From Paenibacillus senegalensis JC66 (GTDB taxonomy: Bacteria; Bacillota; Bacilli; Paenibacillales; NBRC-103111): 47,713 nt of DNA. A program made the translations under genes and the position numbers. The stretch spans positions 1,309,462 to 1,357,174 of the forward strand of contig NZ_HE610957.1 of assembly GCF_000285515.1 (NCBI RefSeq), given 5' to 3'. Under the pieces are notes generated by a model. It worked only from the letters and a program-made list of their open reading frames with translations, did not search any database and was not told the DNA's origin. Below are positions 35,630 through 44,218 of this stretch, piece after piece (the first letter of the stretch is position 1; every line of letters starts with the position of its first letter).

Positions 35630-36844
35630 TTAGCTCGGCAGCTGCAGACCGAACCCGGAACTCTCTGATTGATATACGATTCTTCCTCCCAGCAGAGTCA
35701 GCCTAACATCGAATTTGCTGTCGAGCATCACTAAATCTGCTGACTTGCCAGGAACAAGCGAACCAGTACGATTGTCAATCCCCAATTTCCGAGCCGGCGT
35801 CAAGCTGGCTATGCAGACCGCTTCAACCAGGGATAGACCCATATGCTGGACGGCATTTCCCACTGCCCGATTCATCGTCAACGTGCTGCCGGCCAGTTCA
35901 CCTGTTGGCAGGCGCACGATCCCACTTTTAACGGTCAGCTTTCTTCCAGCCGGCCCCGGATACTCGCCATCCGGCATCCCTGTTGCCCGGCTCGCATCCG
36001 TTATTAGAACCGTGCCCGCCGTCCCCTTGTTATGAAACAGCAATTGGCCGCTAGCCGGATGGACATGAATCGTGTCCATAATTAATTCCGCCGCAACCCG
36101 GTCATCCATCAGCAGAGCGGCCAGCATCCCCGGCTCCCGGTGGGTGAATCCGCGCATTCCATTAAAGCAATGGGTAATGTGACGGACTCCCCGATCGATA
36201 GCCCGCTTCATTTCATCATGGTTCGGACCGCAGTGGCCTGCCGATACGATAACTCCCTGCTCAGCTAGCCAAGAGATTAAGACATCCGCACCCTCTAGCT
36301 CCGGAGCCAGTGTACAGAGTCGCAGAGTTTCGCCGGAGAGTCTAATCCAACGCTCAGCCCAGTCCACAGAAGGAGGCAGCAGATCGTCGGCGTTCTGCGC
36401 CCCCTTAAACTGTTCATTGAGGAACGGTCCCTCCAGGTGAATTCCCAGCGGGACAGCTCCATATGGATCAGGCTGCTGCACATATTGGCCCAAACGCTCC
36501 ACAGCCGCTGAGGCTACCTCTGCTGGTACCGTCCGGGTAGTCATCAAAAGACCGGTCGTTCCATGCTTGACATGGAACCGGCATACCCTTGCCGCGGCCA
36601 AAGGATCATCATCCATAAAATCCGCACCGGCCCCTCCATGTACATGCAGATCGATAAATCCAGGTACAAGGTAGGAGCCTTCCGCATCCAGCGCCAATAT
36701 ATCTGCGGGAAGACTATCAATATCCATGGCTTGCCCGATATGAGCGATAACACCGTCCTTAATGAGCACAATCGCCGATTCAATCACTTCTGTTTCGGTA
36801 ACAGCCTTTGCATTATATATATAAATATTGCTTGTGTCCTTCAC
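35630..36844 (-). CDS. nagA: N-acetylglucosamine-6-phosphate deacetylase
   Basis: NagA removes acetate from GlcNAc-6-phosphate to give glucosamine-6-phosphate, in amino-sugar recycling. The 404-aa amidohydrolase has FIDLHVHGGAG (HxH), IHLEGPFLN (metal Glu), the histidines in SAGHCGPNHDEM and ITHCFNGM, and LITDASRATGM (catalytic Asp). Start is set at GTG 36844, with GGGAGG 10 nt upstream; the frame also opens from a TTG at 36862, which overlaps the ribosome site. It is 38 nt after the ROK kinase gene. No nagB deaminase is next to it. Confidence 0.93.
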   Translation of the reverse strand: MKDTSNIYIYNAKAVTETEVIESAIVLIKDGVIAHIGQAMDIDSLPADILALDAEGSYLVPGFIDLHVHGGAGADFMDDDPLAAARVCRFHVKHGTTGLLMTTRTVPAEVASAAVERLGQYVQQPDPYGAVPLGIHLEGPFLNEQFKGAQNADDLLPPSVDWAERWIRLSGETLRLCTLAPELEGADVLISWLAEQGVIVSAGHCGPNHDEMKRAIDRGVRHITHCFNGMRGFTHREPGMLAALLMDDRVAAELIMDTIHVHPASGQLLFHNKGTAGTVLITDASRATGMPDGEYPGPAGRKLTVKSGIVRLPTGELAGSTLTMNRAVGNAVQHMGLSLVEAVCIASLTPARKLGIDNRTGSLVPGKSADLVMLDSKFDVRLTLLGGRIVYQSESSGFGLQLPS

Positions 36845-36882
36845 TATTTCCCAACCTCCCAAAATCTAAAAGACGTATCCTT

Positions 36883-37800
36883 TCAAGTTAAACGCGAAAA
36901 AACCAGGCCTGCGGCCCCGATCATTCCCGCTTGATTGCCCGCCTGCGCAGCACGAACCGTGACAGACTTCTTTGGGGACATAGCGCTTAACGCCTCTTCC
37001 AGACGGCTCCACCATACGGAACTGGATGCAGTCAAGCCTCCGCCGAGAACAATAGCTCCTGGATCCAATAGGTTGTGGAGCGTAATTAGGGCGCTGGACA
37101 AGTCCTTGACAAATTGGTCAATAACCTCCAATGCTGCGGGGTGGCCTTCTGCACATTGCTGAATAAGCCTATGGCTGTTCCACTCCGGATGTACAGCTTG
37201 AGCGGCACGGTTAAGCGCTGTCCCTGAGACATATTGTTCCAGGCAGCCCCGCTGGCCGCAGCCGCACAGCGTGCCGCCGGGCTTTAAGATCATATGGCCC
37301 ACTTCACCCGCGGCTCCGCGTTCGCCGTATATGAGCCTGCCTTCATTGACCAAAGCCCCGCCTACTCCAGTGCCTAGAGCAACAAAAGCAAACGATTGGA
37401 TATCCCCCAAAGCACCTGCCCATAGCTCTCCAATTGCTGCAGCATTCACATCATTATCGACATGCACCGGGATGCCGAACTTTTCGTGTATCAGCTTAGC
37501 CAGCGGAGTGCCGGCGCACCCCGGAAGGTTAGCCGCTGCCAAGATGGTGCCGGTAACCGGATCAATTCTGCCGGCTGAACCGATGCCGATGCCCGCTACC
37601 GGCTCCTGAGCTTCATGCATCAGCTCAGTGATTAAAGAAAACAGCGCCCGCAGGATTCCTTCTCTTCCTTCTTCAACGGGGGTACGCACCGATAGCTGGT
37701 ATTTCAGTTCTCCCTCCCTATTAACAACGGCCCCTTTAATGCCCGTGCCGCCCAAGTCGATGCCCAAGCAGGTTCCCGCCTGCGAATCATAAGCCGCCAC
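36883..37800 (-). CDS. ROK-family sugar kinase (GlcNAc or glucose kinase)
   Basis: A 305-aa ROK kinase. It has the phosphate loop GIDLGGTGIKGAVV, the catalytic Asp region VDNDVNAAAIGELWAG, ALGTGVGGALV, and the zinc site GHMILKPGGTLCGCGQRGCLEQY. Genuine ROK repressors carry an N-terminal helix-turn-helix, which is absent, so it is an enzyme. Co-transcription with nagA suggests N-acetylglucosamine as substrate, which would make a two-step GlcNAc salvage unit. Glucokinase is the alternative. Start is GTG 37800, with GAGGGG upstream. Confidence 0.9.
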   Translation of the reverse strand: MAAYDSQAGTCLGIDLGGTGIKGAVVNREGELKYQLSVRTPVEEGREGILRALFSLITELMHEAQEPVAGIGIGSAGRIDPVTGTILAAANLPGCAGTPLAKLIHEKFGIPVHVDNDVNAAAIGELWAGALGDIQSFAFVALGTGVGGALVNEGRLIYGERGAAGEVGHMILKPGGTLCGCGQRGCLEQYVSGTALNRAAQAVHPEWNSHRLIQQCAEGHPAALEVIDQFVKDLSSALITLHNLLDPGAIVLGGGLTASSSVWWSRLEEALSAMSPKKSVTVRAAQAGNQAGMIGAAGLVFSRLT

Positions 37801-37884
37801 TTACATCCACCCCTCAATACGAAAATAGTTATGTATCGTGTTTTGTTTAGGCTAGCGTCTTTTACTAGACAAGTGTCCTTTATT

Positions 37885-37907
37885 CAAACTAGTTTGTGAA
37901 TAGAATA
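37885..37907 (-). promoter_or_regulatory. Possible promoter/operator of the kinase-nagA operon
   Basis: Minus strand extended -10 TGGTATTCT (box 37907-37902), with the perfect 12-bp palindrome CAAACTAGTTTG (37885-37896) where transcription would start. This is a usual operator position. The cognate regulator is not in the window. Confidence 0.35.
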
Positions 37908-38120
37908 CCACAATTTTGAAAACGCCCCCAGCTTTAAACCATATGATTTTTAATTTTTCTGGCTCAAAACTTAAACTAGTGGTTGACCCTTTTGGTTACG
38001 TCTTATAGCTATTACCTATAAACAAAATAGTTTTTATATATTTTCATAATGAACTCTCTTGTGTAAAAATGAATCTAAAGCAACGGCCCCACCATTTTGC
38101 AACCTGAGGAGGTCCTTTAT

Positions 38121-38894
38121 ATGAACTCACAAAACCAGTGGAACCCTGATGTCTATGATCAAAAGCTAAGCTTTGTTTCCGGATACGGGGAAGATGTGCT
38201 GCAGTGGCTTGCCCCGAAGGCCGGGGAACGGATTGTTGATCTGGGCTGTGGAACGGGAGTTTTAAGCGAGCAAATTCGGCTTGCAGGAGCTCATATTATT
38301 GGCATTGATTATTCTAAAGAAATGATTTTAAAAGCAAAAGCCAAATATCCGGACATTATGTTTATAGTCGATAACGCCTATACGTTTCAGCTGGACTCGC
38401 AGGTCGATGCCGTATTCTCCAACGCTGCGCTGCACTGGATGAACCAGCCGGCCAAGGCTGCCGCAAGCATTTGGAATGCGCTGAAGCCAGGGGGCCGCTT
38501 TGTCGCCGAGTTTGGCGGTGCAGGCAATGTCGAGACGATCGTTCAGTCTTTGTCCGAAGTATTATCTGAAGATTTTGGGCTTGATGCGGCAAGCCGGAAC
38601 CCGTGGTATTTTCCCAGCATCGGGGCTTACTGCAGCTTGCTGGAGCAAACAGGCTTTCAAGTCAAGCTGGCGCATCACTTTGACCGTCCCACCCGGCTGC
38701 CGGATGGGGAGGCGGGAGTGGATACCTGGCTCAAAAATCTGGCCGGCGACTTCTTTGTTGGGTTTACTTCCGAACAAATAGACAGGGCGGTACAGCGTAC
38801 ACGTTCCTTGGTAGTCTCCAAGTTGTGGAAAGAAGATGCGGTATACGCCGACTACAAAAGACTCCGAATCGCTGCCTATAAGCCGCAATTTTGA
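38121..38894 (+). CDS. Class I SAM-dependent methyltransferase
   Basis: A 257-aa Rossmann-fold methyltransferase. Motif I is IVDLGCGTGVLSEQIRL, motif II GIDYSKEMILKAKAKYP, then VDAVFSNAALHWM and LKPGGRFVAEFGG. The HWM/NQP segment is typical of the trans-aconitate methyltransferase-like group, but the substrate cannot be fixed. Start is ATG 38121, with GAGGAGG 8 nt upstream; the frame opens at 38097. The downstream gdh promoter overlaps its stop codon. Confidence 0.9.
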   Translation: MNSQNQWNPDVYDQKLSFVSGYGEDVLQWLAPKAGERIVDLGCGTGVLSEQIRLAGAHIIGIDYSKEMILKAKAKYPDIMFIVDNAYTFQLDSQVDAVFSNAALHWMNQPAKAAASIWNALKPGGRFVAEFGGAGNVETIVQSLSEVLSEDFGLDAASRNPWYFPSIGAYCSLLEQTGFQVKLAHHFDRPTRLPDGEAGVDTWLKNLAGDFFVGFTSEQIDRAVQRTRSLVVSKLWKEDAVYADYKRLRIAAYKPQF

Positions 38895-38919
38895 ATTAAG
38901 GGAATAAAACCGCTATAAT
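38891..38919 (+). promoter_or_regulatory. Sigma-A promoter of the glutamate dehydrogenase gene
   Basis: TTGAAT (38891-38896), 17-nt spacer, TATAAT (38914-38919). The -35 contains the stop codon of the methyltransferase gene. Confidence 0.65.
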
Positions 38920-38984
38920 GTCAGGAACTGCAACCTTTCCCATGGAAGATCCAGGCTTCACCAAAAAAGGAGGTTCTGATCATT

Positions 38985-40361
38985 ATGGCACACCAAACAG
39001 ATACGATTGTAAAACATTCTCTGCAGGCACTGCTGGAAGATTCCTCATTTCTGCCCAGTCTGCAGCATCAAGACCGGGAGCGTGCATTTACTTCGTTAGC
39101 CACTATTTTGACGACACCCAATCATATTCATAAATCCTATTTGCGGGTAGCAAGAGACGATGCGTCGGTGGTACGCATTCCCGCTTTTCGCATTCAGCAT
39201 AATGATACGCTGGGGCCGTACAAGGGCGGAATCCGGTTTCACGAAACCGTAAATGAAGAAGAGGTTCTTAACCTGGCCACTTTGATGACGTTAAAAAATG
39301 CCCTGCACGAGGTGCCTTTTGGCGGAGGCAAAGGGGGGGTAGCCATTCATCCCAGACAATTTTCCGATAGAGAATTGAATAAGATTTGCAAGAAGTATGT
39401 TCAGTACTTTAATGATGTCCTCGGTCCGGACAAGGATATCCCGGCGCCTGATGTTGGTACGGGTGAAAGGGAAATGGACTGGATGATGTCTGAATATAAA
39501 AGCATTAACCCCGGCAAGCCTTACCTGGGAAGCTTCACAGGCAAAAGCGTCATGAGCGGCGGCTCATTGGGACGCCGGGAAGCTACCGGCAAGGGGGTTT
39601 ACTTTACACTCCGTTACATGCTGCACGACTTTTTGCAGGATCAGACCAACTGGCTGTCCGACAGTGACAACCCCTTTGCCAGAACCGCTTTGGCCCATGC
39701 CGGGAAACCTCTCAGAATGGCGGTGCAAGGGTTCGGCAATGTAGGCTCGGTCGCTGCTCTTGAGGCTTACCAGTGCAAGCATCTGCAAAACAAATTAGTG
39801 GCGGTCAGTGACCGGAATGTTACTTTGTACAACGATGACGGCCTCGATGTTCCGGCTCTTGCCGCCTTCGCCCGAAAGCATGGAGAGCTGCCAACAAAAG
39901 AAGAGCATCTGACGGAAGCCGGAGTTAAAGCTGAGCTGCTAAGTCATGAGGAAGTGCTCTATTTACAGGTGGACGTGCTCATTCTAGCCGCCCTCGAGGA
40001 CCAGATTCGCCAAGATAACGTGGAAAAAGTGAAAGCCCGCATCATCGTTGAAGGAGCCAACGCACCTGTATCCGGAGAAGCCGACACCTGGCTGAATGAT
40101 CAGGGAGTGATCGTCATACCGGATATATTGGCCAATGCCGGAGGGGTTATTGTCTCTTATTTCGAATGGCTGCAGGGGCGCGACACAAGGTTTCTAAGCG
40201 AACCGGAAGTGTTTAATCTCTTGTACGATAAAATGACTTCTACAATGAAAGCGATTCTTCCCTTTTATTTCGGCAACCCGGCTTCCCTCCGTGAAAACTG
40301 TTATGTTCTTGCGGTACGCAAGCTTTGTACCAAGCTTTATCTTCAAGGAAAGCTGTACTAA
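38985..40361 (+). CDS. gdhA: Glutamate (Glu/Leu/Phe/Val family) dehydrogenase
   Basis: NAD(P)-dependent oxidative deamination of an amino acid, most likely glutamate. The 458-aa protein has GPYKGGIRFH and PFGGGKGGVAIHP (substrate and catalytic lysines), PAPDVGTGEREMDWM, TGKSVMSGGSLGRREATGKGV, and the dinucleotide site VQGFGNVGSVAA. It is about 30 residues longer than B. subtilis RocG/GudB, mainly from an insert near residues 210-235 (DQTNWLSDSDNPFARTALAH). AAAGGAGG lies upstream of ATG 38985. Coenzyme preference is not determined. It is monocistronic, with a terminator at 40368-40405. Confidence 0.92.
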   Translation: MAHQTDTIVKHSLQALLEDSSFLPSLQHQDRERAFTSLATILTTPNHIHKSYLRVARDDASVVRIPAFRIQHNDTLGPYKGGIRFHETVNEEEVLNLATLMTLKNALHEVPFGGGKGGVAIHPRQFSDRELNKICKKYVQYFNDVLGPDKDIPAPDVGTGEREMDWMMSEYKSINPGKPYLGSFTGKSVMSGGSLGRREATGKGVYFTLRYMLHDFLQDQTNWLSDSDNPFARTALAHAGKPLRMAVQGFGNVGSVAALEAYQCKHLQNKLVAVSDRNVTLYNDDGLDVPALAAFARKHGELPTKEEHLTEAGVKAELLSHEEVLYLQVDVLILAALEDQIRQDNVEKVKARIIVEGANAPVSGEADTWLNDQGVIVIPDILANAGGVIVSYFEWLQGRDTRFLSEPEVFNLLYDKMTSTMKAILPFYFGNPASLRENCYVLAVRKLCTKLYLQGKLY

Positions 40362-40367
40362 AATGCA

Positions 40368-40405
40368 AAGGCGGATCCCTCCAAGCGGGTTCCGCCTTGA
40401 TTATT
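40368..40405. terminator. Terminator between gdhA and SPFH gene
   Basis: Stem AAGGCGGA/TCCGCCTT, with possible inner CCC/GGG pairing, then GATTATTT on the plus strand. It separates convergent genes and may work in both directions. Confidence 0.6.
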
Positions 40406-40410
40406 TGATT

Positions 40411-41349
40411 TTACGGCTGGCTGTTCTTGCCGCTCGCTTTGAGCATTTCCGCCATGGCTCCGATGCTGCCTAGTGTATCAATCGCTCCCGTCGGGATAAA
40501 CACTTTATTGGCCTCGCCCTTAGCCAGCTCCTCCAGCGCCTCAAAGGATTTATAGGTCAGCACTTGGCTGTCTAGTCCAGCCTGCTTCAAGTTCTCTATC
40601 CGGTTTCTTTCTGCGGAAGCAACCAGCTCGATCGCTTTGGCTTCTCCTTCCGCCTCGAGCTCTTGCGCGGCTTTCAGCCCTTCCGCCTGACGGATGCGGG
40701 CCTCCTTCTCCCCTTCCGCCTGCAAGATTTGACTTTCCTTTTGCCCCTGTGCTCTCAGGATCGCATCCTGCTTAGCCGCCTCTGCCTGCAATATGACCGC
40801 TCTGCGTTCCCGGTCCGCCTGCATCTGTTTGTTCATCGCTTCCTGAATCTCTACCGGGGGCAGAATGTCGACGATTTCTACCCGGTTGATGCGCACTCCC
40901 CATTTTTCAGTCGCTTCGTCCAAAGCAAGGCGGATTTCTATGGAAATGCGGTCCCTTCCGGATAGCGTTTCATCCAGCTCCAGCTTTCCAATGATTTGCC
41001 TCATCGTTGCATTGCTTATGTTTTTAACACCTTCCACATGGTTTTGAATCCCGTATGTAGCCAGATGCGGATCTGTGACTTGAAAGAAGATGACCGTATT
41101 GATGTCTACCTGGGCGTTGTCCTTCGTAATAACCTTCTGGGGCGGGACATTAAGCTGGCGAATCCGCAGATCATGGCGTTCCCGGACAAGATCAAGAAAA
41201 GGAATAATAATCCGGATGCCGGCCTCCAACTGCCGGTGGTACTTACCGAGCCGCTCAATCACCGCGACTTGCTGCTGCGGGATAATCTTGACCGTATAAA
41301 TGGCAATGACGAGCACCAAAATGAAAAAAACGATAGCTAACACAAGCAC
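40411..41349 (-). CDS. SPFH/Band 7 (paraslipin/QmcA-like) membrane scaffold protein
   Basis: A stomatin-like membrane protein of 312 aa forming oligomeric scaffolds at the membrane. The N-terminal anchor (MLVLAIVFFILVLVIAIYTVKII) is followed by the SPFH domain (QQQVAVIERLGKYHRQLEAG...DINTVIFFQVTDP...). A long Ala/Glu/Gln coiled-coil (ILQAEAAKQDAILRAQGQKE) runs roughly residues 180-250. GTG 41349 follows AGGAGG. It is 6 nt downstream of an NfeD gene, the standard paired arrangement, so the two form one complex or unit. Confidence 0.9.
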   Translation of the reverse strand: MLVLAIVFFILVLVIAIYTVKIIPQQQVAVIERLGKYHRQLEAGIRIIIPFLDLVRERHDLRIRQLNVPPQKVITKDNAQVDINTVIFFQVTDPHLATYGIQNHVEGVKNISNATMRQIIGKLELDETLSGRDRISIEIRLALDEATEKWGVRINRVEIVDILPPVEIQEAMNKQMQADRERRAVILQAEAAKQDAILRAQGQKESQILQAEGEKEARIRQAEGLKAAQELEAEGEAKAIELVASAERNRIENLKQAGLDSQVLTYKSFEALEELAKGEANKVFIPTGAIDTLGSIGAMAEMLKASGKNSQP

Positions 41350-41355
41350 AATCGC

Positions 41356-41799
41356 TTATCCTCCTGTCGAATTAGATTCGTCCAGCTTTTGTACAATCAA
41401 TACCGTGCCGCTGCGGGCGGTGATCTTGACCCGGTCCTGCGCCTTCAAATGTTGGGTGCTGCGTGCGCTCCAGCTCTCTCCGTTAAGCTTGACAGTGCCC
41501 AGTTGCCCAGCAGGAAAATCATCCTCCACAATTGCCTGCTGGCCTATGATCGGAGTATCCCGAAAGCCTTCAGATTTGCGAAAAAAACGCCGGGTCAGCG
41601 GCTTCGTTGCCAGCGTAAGCACCAGGGTCAGCGCACTCCCAGCAAAAATCTGCACAGCAAGCGCCTCCGGCATAAACCAGGCCAACAGCGTAGCGAATAG
41701 GGCGCCGGCAGCAATCCACAAGCAGATAAAGGTAAATGTAACAATTTCCAAAATCAGAAAGGCAATTCCGAGCAGGAGCCAGATCAACCACCAGCTCAT
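41356..41799 (-). CDS. NfeD-family membrane protein
   Basis: A short NfeD protein of 147 aa: 3-4 membrane helices (WLIWLLLGIAFLILEIVTFTFICLWIAAGALFA... in the first ~65 residues), then a soluble OB-fold-like domain (IIGQQAIVEDDFPAGQLGTVKLNGESWSARS...VLIVQKL). It lacks the serine protease domain of long NfeD proteins. NfeD proteins associate with Band 7 partners, and such a gene follows 6 nt later. AGGAGG lies 7 nt before ATG 41799. Confidence 0.9.
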   Translation of the reverse strand: MSWWLIWLLLGIAFLILEIVTFTFICLWIAAGALFATLLAWFMPEALAVQIFAGSALTLVLTLATKPLTRRFFRKSEGFRDTPIIGQQAIVEDDFPAGQLGTVKLNGESWSARSTQHLKAQDRVKITARSGTVLIVQKLDESNSTGG

Positions 41800-41982
41800 T
41801 TGCTATCCTCCTCTCAAACGGGAACTTTAAATCTTACTTCATATGTATGCCTTGAACCCTAAAATAACCCTACAAACTTATAGGGGCCGACGATCGCCGG
41901 GCGGGAAGCTCACATGCTGCGAAGTTTTAGCTTCGAATCTTTACCTATCCCTTGTGCCGGTCCCCGAAGCCGTTGAACACCG

Positions 41983-42174
41983 TTATTTGATACCAAAAAC
42001 GTGGGCCAAAAATCGGATCCTAGCGACGGCGAGTTCTCCGCGAGTCGCCGATTCGATCAGGCTGATATCCAGCAGGACAAACGGCCTGCCGGCTTGCTTG
42101 TTAAAGTAGTTCGCAGCCAAACCCGCTTTACTCCGGATGATTCCCCGCCGGACCTCCCATCCTATACGGGGTCG
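41983..42174 (-). pseudogene. Possible relic of a protein C-terminus
   Basis: On the minus strand, in a frame different from the multicopper oxidase, a segment reads LAANYFNKQAGRPFVLLD, continues ISLIESATRGELAVARIR and ends FLAHVFGIK at a TAA (41985-41983). It has protein-like composition but no start codon other than a TTG, and a stop bounds it near 42175. It overlaps the last ~45 nt of the oxidase gene in another frame. It may be the end of a decayed gene or chance. I do not recognise a family. Confidence 0.25.
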
Positions 42175-44218
42175 TCACATTTTCATAAGACAGGTGCATC
42201 GACATACCGAGCGCGGCGTGATTCAGGTCATGACAGTGATCCATCCACATTCCCGGATTGTTGGCCTCGAAGGCGACCTCATACACCTCGCCCGGCTTGA
42301 CCAGCAGGGTATCCAGAACGAGCGGGCTGCCCTCCAGCGGCTTGCCGTTTTTGCTTACAACATGGATGTGATGGCCGTGCAGATGCATCGGATGATGCGC
42401 AAACGTCCGGTTGTAAATAGTCGACTTCACGAGATCTCCCTCCCGCACCATAAAGGTAGGGGTGTTCGGAAACGTTTTGCCGTTAATAGCCCACAACGCA
42501 TTGCCCTGTCCATTATGGCTGCCTAAATAAATCATATCAAGAAGCACCGTGAATTCCCTGTCAAATTCGGTGTCAGCACTAAAAGGTGATGCTTCCGGGT
42601 CAGGTGAGCCGTATCGGGTTGGATCCAACACGGGCATGCGTGTCCGGCGGGAATCGTACAGCGAAGGCTCGCCTTTTCCATCGCTGCTGTATACAATGGC
42701 CGCGTCCGATCCATGCAGCTGAAGGGTTACCGGAGTATCCGGCATCGTAAACGTGACGTCATATCTTCCGCCGCCCCCGATTTCCAGCAGAACGTCGCTT
42801 AGCTGCCCAGGCTCATTCAGGTCGTACCCGTCAATCGCGGCTATTGTATAGGCTGTGCCGTGCAGCCCGAAAATCTTCGTTAAGCTGCTCGAATTCACCA
42901 GACGAATTCTCATCTCCGTTCCTGGAGCGACGGTTTCGTGCCGGACCGTGTCGAAGTTATCCAGAGTCGTGGCAACTGTTTCATGGCCTTCGATCCAGTC
43001 ATGAGCCATTGTCGTAATATCCAAGGAGTTTGGAGCGGGCTCCTGATGCTCAGGCAAAATGACGAACGAGCCGAACAGCCCCTTTTGCACTTGAATAGAT
43101 GAAACTTGATGGGAGTGGTACCAGTGGCTTCCGACCTCTTCGACAACGAAACGATAAGTGAACGATTCGCCGGGAAGCACGGCATCCTGGGTCATGCCCG
43201 CCACACCGTCTTCGGCATTCGGCACATCGATGCCGTGCCAGTGGAGGGTAACCCCTTGCTCAATATCCCGGTTTACGATTGTAACCTCAACCAGATCTCC
43301 TTGGTTGACCACTAGCTCGGGGCCAGGCACTTGACCATTGTAGGTCCAAGCTTCGATCGTTTTTCCGGAGCTGAGTTCGATGGTCTTTTTTTCTGCAACA
43401 AGTGTAAACCGCTTGTCGGCTTCTCCCGTCTGGGGGCCGGTCAGTTCGGTAACACTTATCGCCGCTTCGCTGGGCGCCGCCTGTTGACCGTGACTGTGGC
43501 CATGCTGATGCATCCCATCCACAGCAAACTCAACACCTCCACCGAAATCGACCATATGATGACTAACCATGGCCATTGTATCGGGAAGCTTGCTGCTGTA
43601 AATGGACCAGGCATAGCCTCCACTTAGAAGCAGGCAGGATGCGGTGACAAGTGAGGAAGCGCGAACCACTTGAACTACTCTGCCCGGAGTGCGGTAACGC
43701 AGCCGGTGGAAGCGGTTCTTGTGAAGCCACCATAATATAGCGGCACTGCCGGTTAGGATAGCAAGATAGGCTATTGCTTCCGTGGTATCAGGTACAGCAG
43801 GGATGTTCATGGTGAGCAGGTGAAAAACAAGCAGACTTCCGATGAACATCGAATGAATAGGCACAACCATCGTGACGAGTGTATCGGGATCAACAGGTCC
43901 GTTGTACTTCCATTTGGGCTGGGACATAATCATGACGAATAACGCCGGGAAGGCCGCTACGGGCAGCATCACGACAAGCCGGTCGAGTGCGAACCACGGT
44001 CCTAACAGAAGCATGATCAACAGAACATTAACAAGCCATAGGAAAAATATACTGATCCCGGTAATCAGTCCGTACCGGACGATGATTCTCCACAGGTTCT
44101 CCTTCTCCTTTCGAAACACGGCATAGGCATAGTTGGCCGCACAAAGGCTGTTGATCCCCCATACGCCAGCAAATGCCATTAACAAGAGAAATTCTATACC
44201 GTATAAAGCTTCTAGCAT
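42128..44218 (-). CDS. Membrane-anchored multicopper oxidase
   Basis: A 696-aa oxidase coupling four one-electron substrate oxidations to reduction of oxygen to water. The first ~215 residues carry about six membrane helices (for example LYGIEFLLLMAFAGVWGINSL and VVRASSLVTASCLLLSGGYAW). A His-rich linker follows (MHQHGHSHGQQ), then cupredoxin domains with all copper motifs: HWHGIDVP, HWYHSHQ, HHPMHLHGHHIHVV and the T1 site DHCHDLNHAALGM. Start ATG 44218 has TGGAGG 6 nt upstream; the open frame from 44257 is rejected. It overlaps the end of the monooxygenase gene by 7 nt, so it is translationally coupled. The membrane domain is unusual for laccase-like enzymes, which are normally secreted. Confidence 0.92.
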   Translation of the reverse strand: MLEALYGIEFLLLMAFAGVWGINSLCAANYAYAVFRKEKENLWRIIVRYGLITGISIFFLWLVNVLLIMLLLGPWFALDRLVVMLPVAAFPALFVMIMSQPKWKYNGPVDPDTLVTMVVPIHSMFIGSLLVFHLLTMNIPAVPDTTEAIAYLAILTGSAAILWWLHKNRFHRLRYRTPGRVVQVVRASSLVTASCLLLSGGYAWSIYSSKLPDTMAMVSHHMVDFGGGVEFAVDGMHQHGHSHGQQAAPSEAAISVTELTGPQTGEADKRFTLVAEKKTIELSSGKTIEAWTYNGQVPGPELVVNQGDLVEVTIVNRDIEQGVTLHWHGIDVPNAEDGVAGMTQDAVLPGESFTYRFVVEEVGSHWYHSHQVSSIQVQKGLFGSFVILPEHQEPAPNSLDITTMAHDWIEGHETVATTLDNFDTVRHETVAPGTEMRIRLVNSSSLTKIFGLHGTAYTIAAIDGYDLNEPGQLSDVLLEIGGGGRYDVTFTMPDTPVTLQLHGSDAAIVYSSDGKGEPSLYDSRRTRMPVLDPTRYGSPDPEASPFSADTEFDREFTVLLDMIYLGSHNGQGNALWAINGKTFPNTPTFMVREGDLVKSTIYNRTFAHHPMHLHGHHIHVVSKNGKPLEGSPLVLDTLLVKPGEVYEVAFEANNPGMWMDHCHDLNHAALGMSMHLSYENVTTPYRMGGPAGNHPE

